Shown: piece by piece, positions 55,157 to 63,433 of the stretch
Layout: each line of letters opens with the position of its first letter
How positions within the stretch are numbered: position 1 is the first letter of the stretch
DNA from: Bacillus sp. SORGH_AS_0510
GTDB taxonomy: Bacteria; Bacillota; Bacilli; Bacillales; Cytobacillaceae
NCBI RefSeq assembly: GCF_030818775.1
Contig: NZ_JAUTAU010000001.1
Coordinates: forward strand, 2,360,001-2,424,000
Length of the DNA: 64,000 nucleotides
Reading direction: 5' to 3'
Notes under the pieces: model-generated
Told to the model about the DNA's origin: nothing
The model's database searches: none
The model's input: only the letters and a program-made list of their open reading frames with translations
Translations under genes and position numbers: made by a program

Positions 55157-55972
55157 TTGGTACAAAAAGAAGTGGTTTATGTAGTTTCTGACTCAGTGGG
55201 GGAAACCGCTGAGTTTGTAGTAAAAGCAGTCGCAACACAATTTAACGGAGGACATGTAGACATTCGCAGAAGCTCCTATGTTGAAGATTTTGAAGATATA
55301 GAAGATGTCATTTTATTAGCGAAAAAGGCTAATTCCGTTATTGCCTATACCATTGTTGTTCCTACTTTAAAATCATATATAGATAGCAGAGCGCAAGAAG
55401 AGGGTATATTAGCAGTAGATTTGCTTGGGCCATTGATGAATGCTTTCGTTAGTAGATTCAACAAACAGCCACATCATCAACCAGGATTGATGAGAAAACT
55501 GGATGAAGAATACTTCCGGAAAATTGAAGCTATTGAGTTTGCCGTTAAATATGATGATGGTCGTGATCCTAGAGGAATCACGAAGGCTGATATTGTATTA
55601 GTCGGTGTATCACGAACATCAAAGACGCCATTATCAATGTACCTAGCACATCAGCGTTTTAAGGTGGCAAATGTTCCATTAGTGCCAGAGGTACCGCCGC
55701 CAGATGAATTATTTCAAATTCCAAGAAAAAATTGTATTGGATTAATCATTTCACCTGATAAATTAAACGAAATCCGGACAGAACGTCTAAAAGCTTTAGG
55801 GCTAGCCTCCCAAGCCAATTATGCTAGCTTTGAAAGAATTTTAGAGGAACTAGATCATGCGGAAAAAATTATGAAGCGTGTAGGCTGTCCGATTATTGAT
55901 GTATCAAATAAGGCTGTTGAAGAAACTGCAGGTTTAATATTAGAAGTTTTAAAAAAAGAGAGGAGCTTTTAA
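55157..55972 (+). CDS. yqfL: PPDK regulatory protein (kinase/pyrophosphorylase, DUF299)
   Basis: 271 aa from TTG at 55157 (GGGAG 11 bases upstream; an in-frame GTG at 55145 overlaps the RBS). Family signatures: VVYVVSDSVGETAEFVVKAV, the P-loop-like VGVSRTSKTPLSMYLAHQ, and KVANVPLVPEVPPPDEL. Other blocks are FAVKYDDGRDPRGITKADIV and DVSNKAVEETA. Members switch pyruvate phosphate dikinase off and on by ADP-dependent phosphorylation and phosphate-dependent dephosphorylation of a Thr near the catalytic His. The presumed target gene ppdK follows after two bases. Confidence 0.92.
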   Translation: MVQKEVVYVVSDSVGETAEFVVKAVATQFNGGHVDIRRSSYVEDFEDIEDVILLAKKANSVIAYTIVVPTLKSYIDSRAQEEGILAVDLLGPLMNAFVSRFNKQPHHQPGLMRKLDEEYFRKIEAIEFAVKYDDGRDPRGITKADIVLVGVSRTSKTPLSMYLAHQRFKVANVPLVPEVPPPDELFQIPRKNCIGLIISPDKLNEIRTERLKALGLASQANYASFERILEELDHAEKIMKRVGCPIIDVSNKAVEETAGLILEVLKKERSF

Positions 55973-55974
55973 TA

Positions 55975-58644
55975 ATGGACAAATTCGTTTATTTATTTCA
56001 TGAAGGTAATGGGAATATGAAAGAATTACTTGGGGGTAAGGGTGCTAATCTAGCAGAAATGACTAGAATCGGCTTACCTGTTCCATATGGTTTTACAATT
56101 ACCACACAGGCTTGTAATGCATATTATGAAGCTAGTAAAACCATTCCTACTATTGTAGAGAAACAAACACTAGAAGCTCTTATCCGTTTAGAAGAAAAAA
56201 TGGAAAAAAAATTAGGTGACCCAGAAAATCCTCTCCTTGTTTCTGTCCGTTCTGGTTCCGTTTTTTCAATGCCTGGAATGATGGATACAATTCTAAATCT
56301 GGGTATGAATGATGAAACAGTTGTAGGAATGGCAAAGCTTACGAATAATCCTCGATTTGCCTATGATTCTTACCGTCGATTCATTCAAATGTTCAGTAAT
56401 GTGGTTCTAGAAATTGATACGTATTACTTTGAACAATTATTAGAAGAAACGCGCGAGCAAAAGGGATATTCTTCTGACCCAGAGTTAACAGCAGAAGACT
56501 GGCAAGAGGTTATTAATGGATATAAAGGAATTGTTAAAAAACGTACCAGAAAAGACTTCCCACAAGATCCAAAGGAGCAGCTATTCCTTGCCATTAATGC
56601 CGTCTTTAATTCTTGGAATAATCAACGTGCAATTGTTTACCGTCGCTTAAATAAAATACCTGATCATTTAGGAACAGCAGTTAACATTCAAAGTATGGTG
56701 TTTGGAAATATGGGGAATGATTCCGGTACAGGTGTGGCATTCACACGAAATCCTTCTACTGGAGAACATGTTCTTTACGGTGAATATCTAATCAACGCTC
56801 AAGGAGAAGATGTGGTAGCTGGAATCCGTACACCACAGGCAATTGCCACACTAGAAGAAGAAATGCCAGGAGTTTATAAGCAATTCGCCGATACGTGTAA
56901 ACGATTGGAACAGCACTATCAAGAAATGCAGGATATTGAATTTACCGTGGAGCGAGGCAAACTATTTATCTTACAAACTCGTAATGGTAAACGGACAGCA
57001 CAGGCTGCGATTCGGATTGCTGTTGAAATGGTGGAAGAAGGTATTATCGACAAAAAAACAGCCCTTTTACGTGTTGACCCTGATCAATTAAACCAATTGC
57101 TCCACCGCCGCATTGACGATGCGTTTGAGAAAAATATCTTAGCTAAAGGTCTACCAGCCTCACCAGGTGCTGCGACTGGTCAAGTAGTATTTGATGCGGA
57201 TGAAGCAGAACAGTTAGGTAATGATGGTAAAAAGGTAATTCTCGTTCGTCCGGAAACAACTCCTGATGATATTCATGGAATTGTTGCTTCCCAAGCGATT
57301 TTAACCAGCCGTGGCGGGATGACTAGCCATGCAGCCGTAGTTGCACGTGGTATGGGAAAAGCTTGTATTTGCGGATGTGAAGCCTTAAAGATTGATTTAA
57401 AGGCAAAACAATTTAGAGTTGGCAGTACCGTTATCAATTATGGTGATATTATCACTATTGATGGTTCAACCGGAGAAATTATGCTCGGTGAAATTCCAAT
57501 GATTGATCCTGAACTATCAGATGAGTTCCAGCTTTTACTGGCATGGGCTGACCAAGAGCGGAAAATTGGTGTTCGTGCGAATGCCGACAACCCTGAGGAT
57601 GCTAAGAAAGCATTTGAATTTGGAGCAGGCGGTATTGGTTTATGCCGTACAGAACACATGTTTATGGATTTAAAACGTATTCCGATTGTTCAAAAAATGA
57701 TTCTTGCAGATAATTATGGGGAAAGAATGGAAGCATTAAATCATCTTTTACCAATGCAACAAGGTGATTTTGAAGGGATTTTTGAAGCGATGCAAGGGTT
57801 CCCAGTCACCATTCGTTTACTTGATCCGCCACTTCATGAATTTTTGCCAGATAAAGAGGAGCTTTTAGTAGATGTGACAAAGCTTCAACTAATTGATCCT
57901 CAATCTGAGGAATTAAAGAAAAAGGAAAAACTACTAAAAAAGGTTCGCCAATTAGATGAATTTAATCCGATGCTTGGACATCGTGGTTGTCGTCTTGGAA
58001 TGATCTATCCAGAAATTTACGAAATGCAGGCTAAAGCAATTTTCTATGCGGCAGCAGCATTAGCAGAAAAGGGAATGGTAGTCGAACCTGAGGTTATGAT
58101 TCCATTAGTTGGTCATGTAAATGAGTTACAACAAATGCGTCAGTTGGTGGTAGAAGCAGCATTACTAGTACAAGAAGAGACTGGAAAAAATTTCAACTAT
58201 ACAATTGGAACAATGATTGAAATTCCACGAGCTGCCCTAACAGCAGATCAAATTGCGGGTGAAGCAGATTTCTTCTCGTTTGGAACAAATGACTTAACAC
58301 AAACAACGTTCGGATACAGCCGTGATGATGCGGAAGGAAAATTCCTCCAGGCTTATATTGAAAACAAAGTGCTACCGGAAAATCCATTTGCTGTCCTAGA
58401 CCAAAATGGAGTTGGAAAGCTTGTTGAAATGGGTGTGAAGTTAGGCCGTGCAACAAAACCTTCGTTAAAAACAGGTATTTGTGGTGAACATGGTGGTGAA
58501 AAGAGTTCGATTGATTTCTGCTACCGAACAGGCTTAGATTATGTCAGTTGCTCACCATACCGTGTACCATTAGCTAGATTAGCTGCTGCACAAGCAACCA
58601 TTCGTCATGAATCAAATAAAAAAGAAATGTATACAACTGCATAA
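55975..58644 (+). CDS. ppdK: Pyruvate, phosphate dikinase
   Basis: 889 aa, ATG with GAGAGGAGC upstream. Interconverts pyruvate + ATP + Pi and PEP + AMP + PPi. ATP-grasp N-terminal domain (GGKGANLAEMTRIGLPVPYG, SVRSGSVFSMPGMMDTILNL), central phosphohistidine domain with LTSRGGMTSHAAVVARGMGK (H452; regulatory Thr T450 two residues earlier), and C-terminal PEP/pyruvate barrel with GRTEHM-type GLCRTEHMF, LGHRGCRLGM and KTGICGEHGG (catalytic Cys). Full length. It is the third gene of the ccpN-yqfL-ppdK operon, which suits use in gluconeogenesis under CcpN control. Confidence 0.95.
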   Translation: MDKFVYLFHEGNGNMKELLGGKGANLAEMTRIGLPVPYGFTITTQACNAYYEASKTIPTIVEKQTLEALIRLEEKMEKKLGDPENPLLVSVRSGSVFSMPGMMDTILNLGMNDETVVGMAKLTNNPRFAYDSYRRFIQMFSNVVLEIDTYYFEQLLEETREQKGYSSDPELTAEDWQEVINGYKGIVKKRTRKDFPQDPKEQLFLAINAVFNSWNNQRAIVYRRLNKIPDHLGTAVNIQSMVFGNMGNDSGTGVAFTRNPSTGEHVLYGEYLINAQGEDVVAGIRTPQAIATLEEEMPGVYKQFADTCKRLEQHYQEMQDIEFTVERGKLFILQTRNGKRTAQAAIRIAVEMVEEGIIDKKTALLRVDPDQLNQLLHRRIDDAFEKNILAKGLPASPGAATGQVVFDADEAEQLGNDGKKVILVRPETTPDDIHGIVASQAILTSRGGMTSHAAVVARGMGKACICGCEALKIDLKAKQFRVGSTVINYGDIITIDGSTGEIMLGEIPMIDPELSDEFQLLLAWADQERKIGVRANADNPEDAKKAFEFGAGGIGLCRTEHMFMDLKRIPIVQKMILADNYGERMEALNHLLPMQQGDFEGIFEAMQGFPVTIRLLDPPLHEFLPDKEELLVDVTKLQLIDPQSEELKKKEKLLKKVRQLDEFNPMLGHRGCRLGMIYPEIYEMQAKAIFYAAAALAEKGMVVEPEVMIPLVGHVNELQQMRQLVVEAALLVQEETGKNFNYTIGTMIEIPRAALTADQIAGEADFFSFGTNDLTQTTFGYSRDDAEGKFLQAYIENKVLPENPFAVLDQNGVGKLVEMGVKLGRATKPSLKTGICGEHGGEKSSIDFCYRTGLDYVSCSPYRVPLARLAAAQATIRHESNKKEMYTTA

Positions 58645-58649
58645 ATTTT

Positions 58650-58686
58650 AGAGGAGGATGTGTGCCAGCTGCACCATCCTCTTTTA
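58650..58686 (+). terminator. Terminator after ppdK
   Basis: AGAGGAGGATG / CATCCTCT stem with a 12-nt loop and T4. Confidence 0.75.
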
Positions 58687-58762
58687 ATTTGTAAGCTATA
58701 AAGCTGTTTAGACTAACAGTTTTTGCAAATAATATAAAAAATACAATCAAAGGGGTATGAAC

Positions 58763-58954
58763 ATGGGAGCTATTGAGCGGAATGGGTATCGCTTTGTACC
58801 TGAATACAGTGTGATTCAACAAAATGGGGCCATACATGTTTATAAAAGAAATGACTTTATTGAAGAAATTCAATTTAAGTTCTCGGGTAATTTTCCAGAA
58901 CTGGATCAAATCGAGGATCTAGTCGATAAGTACTGTGATTTACACAATATTTAA
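58763..58954 (+). CDS. Small uncharacterised protein (63 aa)
   Basis: ATG at 58763 has AAAGGGG seven bases upstream; the ATG at 58757 is too close. The product MGAIERNGYRFVPEYSVIQQ, then NGAIHVYKRNDFIEEIQFKF and ELDQIEDLVDKYCDLHNI, looks like two or three strands followed by a helix, soluble. It resembles short conserved Bacillus proteins of unknown function, but I cannot name the family. Stands alone before the toxin-like locus. Confidence 0.65.
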   Translation: MGAIERNGYRFVPEYSVIQQNGAIHVYKRNDFIEEIQFKFSGNFPELDQIEDLVDKYCDLHNI

Positions 58955-58961
58955 AGAACGC

Positions 58962-58990
58962 TTGTTCGGTATATTGTTTAGTGATATAAT
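58962..58990 (+). promoter_or_regulatory. Promoter of the type I toxin-like mRNA
   Basis: TTGTTC (58962-58967), exactly 17 bases, TATAAT (58985-58990). Confidence 0.7.
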
Positions 58991-59053
58991 TGAAAATGCA
59001 ATAGTATAGATTTCTCAAGGGTGGACGGCACACTCTCCTATTGAAAGGGGGTG

Positions 59054-59143
59054 ATGCTTTTGACAGTTTTTCAAGCATTGACGTTAGCTATTTCCTTTGC
59101 TAGTCTGATTGTCACTGTTCTGTCTTTCCACAAAAAAAAATAA
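59054..59143 (+). CDS. Putative holin-like toxin of a type I toxin-antitoxin locus (29 aa)
   Basis: ATG at 59054 (or TTG at 59060) after AAAGGGGGTG. The peptide MLLTVFQALTLAISFASLIV ends with a short basic tail FHKKK: one membrane helix and a lysine-rich end, as in the putative holin-like toxins of Bacillales (TxpA/BsrG type). The leader CTCAAGGGTGG (59014-59024) is perfectly complementary to CCACCCTTGAG (59145-59155) just behind the stop, a long-range 5'-3' pairing known from type I toxin mRNAs. The mRNA ends in a strong terminator. Confidence 0.75.
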   Translation: MLLTVFQALTLAISFASLIVTVLSFHKKK

Positions 59144-59144
59144 C

Positions 59145-59212
59145 CCACCCTTGAGCCGGCAAGCAGAAGTGGTGGATTATGCCCTTATGCCGATCCCCTT
59201 TTAGGGAATCAA
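59145..59212 (-). ncRNA. Candidate antisense antitoxin RNA (promoter and 5' part)
   Basis: On the minus strand TTGATT (59212-59207), 17 bases, CATAAG (59189-59184) form a possible promoter. A transcript would start near 59177 and run into the toxin 3' region, as in RatA-type antitoxins. No clear 3' terminator was found, so only the first part is marked. Confidence 0.35.
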
Positions 59213-59221
59213 CTATTGCAT

Positions 59222-59256
59222 GACCGAGCATGTCTCAGGACTCTCGGTCTTTTTTA
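59222..59256 (+). terminator. Terminator of the toxin mRNA
   Basis: GACCGAG / CTCGGTC stem with a 14-nt loop, then T6. Confidence 0.88.
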
Positions 59257-59334
59257 CTATATGATCATCTATACTCACATTATACATAACTTTATGAAAA
59301 AAGGAAAATCAAAATATAAAGAGGAGGCGTCTAA

Positions 59335-61911
59335 TTGAGTAAATTACTTACAATTTACCCTCAAGCGATTGAACACACTAAAATAAAGATTCAAGAAGAC
59401 ATGGACCGTTATTTAGAAACAAAGGATTTGTTGCCGTCTTTTGAGCAGTATTTAACTGAACGAAGTCACTATATTGAACAGATATGGGTGAATGTCTGGT
59501 TAAATAAATCAACAAATGATGTTCCGAAAAATGAAAAAAAATCATATCTAAGTGAAAAAGGCTATGAGATACAAGGGATAGACCGAAAGTTAATAAATAA
59601 GTTGTTTAGAGATGAAATGAGAATGTATCAACCATTCGATGCACTTGCGTGGGTTAAAGAAACATATGTTGGAAAGGAAGAAATGTGGGAAAAAGGGTAT
59701 CATCATGCAAAAGAAAATTACTTTAGACAACAAGAGCAAAAACAGCTAGAAGAAGAAAAGCAAGCGATACGGATGGAAATTGAAGAAGCTGCGAGTGACA
59801 TTATTGAACAGAACTACGAATGGTTCTACCTAAATATTCGTTACTTTGTTGCCCGCCAATTAAGGGCAGACATTGAAAACAATACGAAATTTCAAGAGGT
59901 TGATACATTTGCACTCGAAGAAAAACTAGTCGGTGAAGGTCGGTTTAATCCTGCTTCCTATACTACTGTAGCTACTTTCTTTAAAGAATTAACAGGTGAT
60001 ATTCATAAAACACTTCATTGGGGCAGAAGTTTTTATGAATATCAAACTTATTTTTTTGTTTATGAAAGTTTAATATCTGATTATTTAACAGAGCTAATTC
60101 CACAGGAAGTTTTAAAAGTGCTCTCACCAGAACTAAAAAATAGGTTTTTGGATACCGCCCATGAACAGTTAACTGCCTCATTTGTAAAGGGAAGTATTTC
60201 ACAGCTGCTTTATGATGTTGAAGGTTATTTTATAGAAGACATTCAAGAGGAATACCTTTCAGACTTAATCAAACTTGTTGATATTCCTTTTGATAGTACA
60301 GTACACAAGGAAATCCTTGAAAAAGACATTCAGGCAAGGGAAAAAAAGAAAATAGAAGAAGAGGAGGAGCTTAAACGGAAAAAAGAAACAGAAGAGCGGA
60401 TGATGAAGGATATATTTGGGGCTGAGTATGATCCATCACTGAATCGTCATATTCGTTATGTTCTTCACATTGGCGAGACCAACACTGGAAAAACTCATCA
60501 TGCCCTAGAGAAAATGAAAGAGGCAAGTAGTGGGCTATATTTAGCACCACTTCGGTTATTAGCTTTAGAGGTATATGATAAGTTAAATTCAGAAGGAATA
60601 CCTTGTTCCTTAAAAACAGGCGAAGAGGAAAAAATCGTCTCTGATGCGAGACATATATCCTGTACAGTAGAAATGTTTCATGAAAAAGAGTTTTATGAGG
60701 TAGTAGTTATCGATGAAGCACAGATGATTACGGATAAGGACAGGGGATTTTCCTGGTATAAAGCGATCACGAAAGCTAATGCTGAGGAAGTTCACATCAT
60801 AGGGAGCAGGAATTCTAAGTCCATGTTGCTCCAGCTGTTGGGAGATTCGGACATTGAAGTGAATGAGTATTCCCGGGATACCCCATTAGAAGTTGAAAAA
60901 AAAGAATTTCATATCAAACATGTGAAAAAAGGGGATGCTCTCATTTGTTTTTCAAGGAGGCGAGTTCTCGAAACGGCATCAAGATTACAAAATGATGGCC
61001 ATTCAGTCAGTATGATTTACGGCAGTATGCCTCCCGAAACGAGAAAAAAACAAATAGAGCAATTTATCAATGGAAGAACAAAGGTCATTGTGGCTACTGA
61101 TGCCATTGGGATGGGTTTAAATCTGCCCATTCGCAGGATTGTATTCTTAGAAAATGAAAAATTTGACGGCACAAGAAGGCGACTGCTCACTTCCCAGGAA
61201 GTGAAACAAATTGCTGGTCGTGCGGGTAGAAAAGGAATCTATGATGTCGGTAAGGTGGCATTTACAGCTGATATAAAAAAAATGAGAAATCTGCTTCTAC
61301 AAGAGGATGAACCTGTCCATACGTTTGCCATCGCTCCTACTAATTCGGTTTTTGAAAAATTTCAGCGCTATTACCATGATTTAGGAACGTTTTTTGAGTT
61401 ATGGGAGAAATTTGAAAGTCCGAAAGGTACGAAAAAAGCTTCACTTTCAGAGGAGAAGGCGTTATATCATTTAATTGCAGGAACCGAAATTGAAGCTAGG
61501 CTTTCATTATTGGATTTGTATGGATTTTTACACTTGCCTTTTTCAAAAAATGAACAAGTCCTTATCAGACAATGGGAAGATACTATGTATAGCATTATTC
61601 ATGGACTGGAACTTCCAGAACCGATTGTAAAAGAAAGGAGCCTTGAAGAACTAGAACTAAGCTACAAAGCGATCGGATTGCACCTCTTATTTTTATATCG
61701 TTTGGGTGAACGAACTGAGGCAATTTATTGGGAACGACTCAGGGAAGAAGTGAGTGATCGAGTCCAAGATCGGTTAAAGACAGAAATAAAAAAGTTTGTT
61801 AAGAAATGTAAAAACTGTGGTAAAAAGCTTCCATGGGACCATGCTTTCCCAACCTGTGATGCATGCCATGCTGCAAGATACAGGAAATATAAGTATGGTG
61901 ATAACTTATAA
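59335..61911 (+). CDS. SUV3-like DExH RNA helicase with C-terminal zinc ribbon
   Basis: 858 aa, TTG start with GAGGAGGCG six bases upstream. Residues 1-375 are a unique helical, charged region including a coiled coil (AREKKKIEEEEELKRKKETE). The helicase core follows: Walker A GETNTGKTHHAL (380-391), APLRLLALEVYDKLN (Ia), SCTVEMF, DEAQ (460-463), CFSRRRVLETA, GSMPPETRKKQ, VIVATDAIGMGLNLPIRRIV and QIAGRAGRKG (VI). These motifs are closest to mitochondrial SUV3. The end carries C825-x2-C828 and C841-x2-C844, a zinc ribbon. Probably RNA unwinding; partner unknown. Confidence 0.85.
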   Translation: MSKLLTIYPQAIEHTKIKIQEDMDRYLETKDLLPSFEQYLTERSHYIEQIWVNVWLNKSTNDVPKNEKKSYLSEKGYEIQGIDRKLINKLFRDEMRMYQPFDALAWVKETYVGKEEMWEKGYHHAKENYFRQQEQKQLEEEKQAIRMEIEEAASDIIEQNYEWFYLNIRYFVARQLRADIENNTKFQEVDTFALEEKLVGEGRFNPASYTTVATFFKELTGDIHKTLHWGRSFYEYQTYFFVYESLISDYLTELIPQEVLKVLSPELKNRFLDTAHEQLTASFVKGSISQLLYDVEGYFIEDIQEEYLSDLIKLVDIPFDSTVHKEILEKDIQAREKKKIEEEEELKRKKETEERMMKDIFGAEYDPSLNRHIRYVLHIGETNTGKTHHALEKMKEASSGLYLAPLRLLALEVYDKLNSEGIPCSLKTGEEEKIVSDARHISCTVEMFHEKEFYEVVVIDEAQMITDKDRGFSWYKAITKANAEEVHIIGSRNSKSMLLQLLGDSDIEVNEYSRDTPLEVEKKEFHIKHVKKGDALICFSRRRVLETASRLQNDGHSVSMIYGSMPPETRKKQIEQFINGRTKVIVATDAIGMGLNLPIRRIVFLENEKFDGTRRRLLTSQEVKQIAGRAGRKGIYDVGKVAFTADIKKMRNLLLQEDEPVHTFAIAPTNSVFEKFQRYYHDLGTFFELWEKFESPKGTKKASLSEEKALYHLIAGTEIEARLSLLDLYGFLHLPFSKNEQVLIRQWEDTMYSIIHGLELPEPIVKERSLEELELSYKAIGLHLLFLYRLGERTEAIYWERLREEVSDRVQDRLKTEIKKFVKKCKNCGKKLPWDHAFPTCDACHAARYRKYKYGDNL

Positions 61912-61987
61912 TTAATAGTAGTTTCAAATGAAGGGGCTGGCTCAAAACTAAAGAAGACAGCCCCTACAATTCAATATTAGAGGAAGA

Positions 61988-62018
61988 CGAACTTGTCTAG
62001 TGGCGAGTTCGTTTTTTT
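61988..62018 (+). terminator. Terminator after the helicase gene
   Basis: ACGAACT / AGTTCGT stem followed by T7. A further GC-rich hairpin (GGGGCTG / CAGCCCC) lies at 61932-61966. Confidence 0.85.
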
Positions 62019-62081
62019 GTTTGGAGGAAAGTATATTCACTTTTTATGACCATATGATGGTAAATAAGGGAGAGTGATATT

Positions 62082-63356
62082 ATGGCTGTTCATGTAGTAG
62101 CTGCTGGCGAAAGCTTGTGGACCATTTCAACATTTTATGGTGTTTCGGTAGAAACAATAGTAGAGCTTAATGGGCTGCCATCCGCTACTTCTATTGTGCC
62201 TGGTCTTGCTCTATATTTACCCGATACTCTGCTCACAAACCGTTCCTATAGAATAAAAGCAGGGGATAATATTTGGCAGCTTGCACAACATTATAAAACA
62301 ACAATTACAAGTATTTTGTCTGCAAATCCCGGTTTGGACCCGAATCGTCTTATTATTGGGCAAGTGTTAAAAATCCCTTCACAAGTAAAATTAGAAATAG
62401 CCACACTTGGATTCTTGGTGCCATCGTCAAAAAGTGCAAATGCAATGACCATAAACTTATTGGCAGGACAACTAACATATGTAGCGGTTGTTGCTTATGC
62501 TTTTACAGAAGAAGGTTATGCTTTTAATCAGGTAGATGATACTGAGATTGTGACACGATGTAAGGAGTTGGCGATTATTCCGTTATTGATGATTAGAAAT
62601 TATACGGGCAATGAATTTAGCTCTGATTTGGCGGGGAAGGTGTTAGGTAATCCTGTTTACCGAACCAATTTGATTGCAAGTATAGTAAATCTAACGATAC
62701 AAAGAGGATTTGGCGGGGTAAGTATAGACTTTGAATTTATTCCACCTGGCAGACGTAACGATTTTAATATTTTCTTAACAGAATTAAAGCTCGCATTGGG
62801 TGATCTTATTTTGCATGTGAATGTACATGCAAAGATAGCGGATATTCCAACCAACCGCATAATTGGTGCTTATGATTATGCAGCAATTGGGAAAGTGGCA
62901 GATATTATGGCTGTGATGACGATTGACTATGGTTATCCAGGGGGCCCGCCCGATCCAATTGCTCCGATTAATTGGATGGAACAGGTGATTCAGTACTCTC
63001 TTACACAGTTGGGTCCAGCTAAACTACAAATTGCTATCCCCCTTTATGGGTATGACAAGATGGTTCCAACTAATCGAACCCGAGCTCTTTCCGTTCTTGC
63101 AGCCCAGAATCAAGCCATTTCAACTGGCTCTATAATTGATTTCGACGCTGTCAGCCAATCCCCCTGGTTTCGTTACTATCAGGGAGCGGAGGAGCATATT
63201 ATTTGGTTTGAGGATATTCGTAGTTTTATAGAGAAATATCGATTAATTGATATGTATCAGTTAGCCGGTACTACTTTTTGGCAAATAAGTTTGCCTGCAC
63301 CACAGAATTGGCAATATATGAAGAATAATATTAATGTTTTGAAGGAGAAAGTATAG
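62082..63356 (+). CDS. LysM-GH18 spore peptidoglycan hydrolase (YaaH/SleL-like)
   Basis: 424 aa, ATG with AAGGGAGAG upstream. Two LysM domains at about 2-48 (HVVAAGESLWTISTFYGVSV) and 53-99 (YRIKAGDNIWQLAQHYKTTI) bind peptidoglycan. A GH18 barrel follows from about 105, with the catalytic strand GGVSIDFEFI (D216, E218), then VMTIDYGYPGGPPDPIAPI and IAIPLYGYDKM. The layout without a signal peptide and the length fit YaaH/YvbX/SleL spore-coat-located cortex enzymes of Bacillus, which cleave cortex fragments during germination. Confidence 0.88.
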   Translation: MAVHVVAAGESLWTISTFYGVSVETIVELNGLPSATSIVPGLALYLPDTLLTNRSYRIKAGDNIWQLAQHYKTTITSILSANPGLDPNRLIIGQVLKIPSQVKLEIATLGFLVPSSKSANAMTINLLAGQLTYVAVVAYAFTEEGYAFNQVDDTEIVTRCKELAIIPLLMIRNYTGNEFSSDLAGKVLGNPVYRTNLIASIVNLTIQRGFGGVSIDFEFIPPGRRNDFNIFLTELKLALGDLILHVNVHAKIADIPTNRIIGAYDYAAIGKVADIMAVMTIDYGYPGGPPDPIAPINWMEQVIQYSLTQLGPAKLQIAIPLYGYDKMVPTNRTRALSVLAAQNQAISTGSIIDFDAVSQSPWFRYYQGAEEHIIWFEDIRSFIEKYRLIDMYQLAGTTFWQISLPAPQNWQYMKNNINVLKEKV

Positions 63357-63433
63357 TGGTTCAATATTCCTTTTAAACATAAAACTGGTTCTTTTTGCAC
63401 AAACTCTAGGAAAAAGGGAAGGTTGAACCAAGC

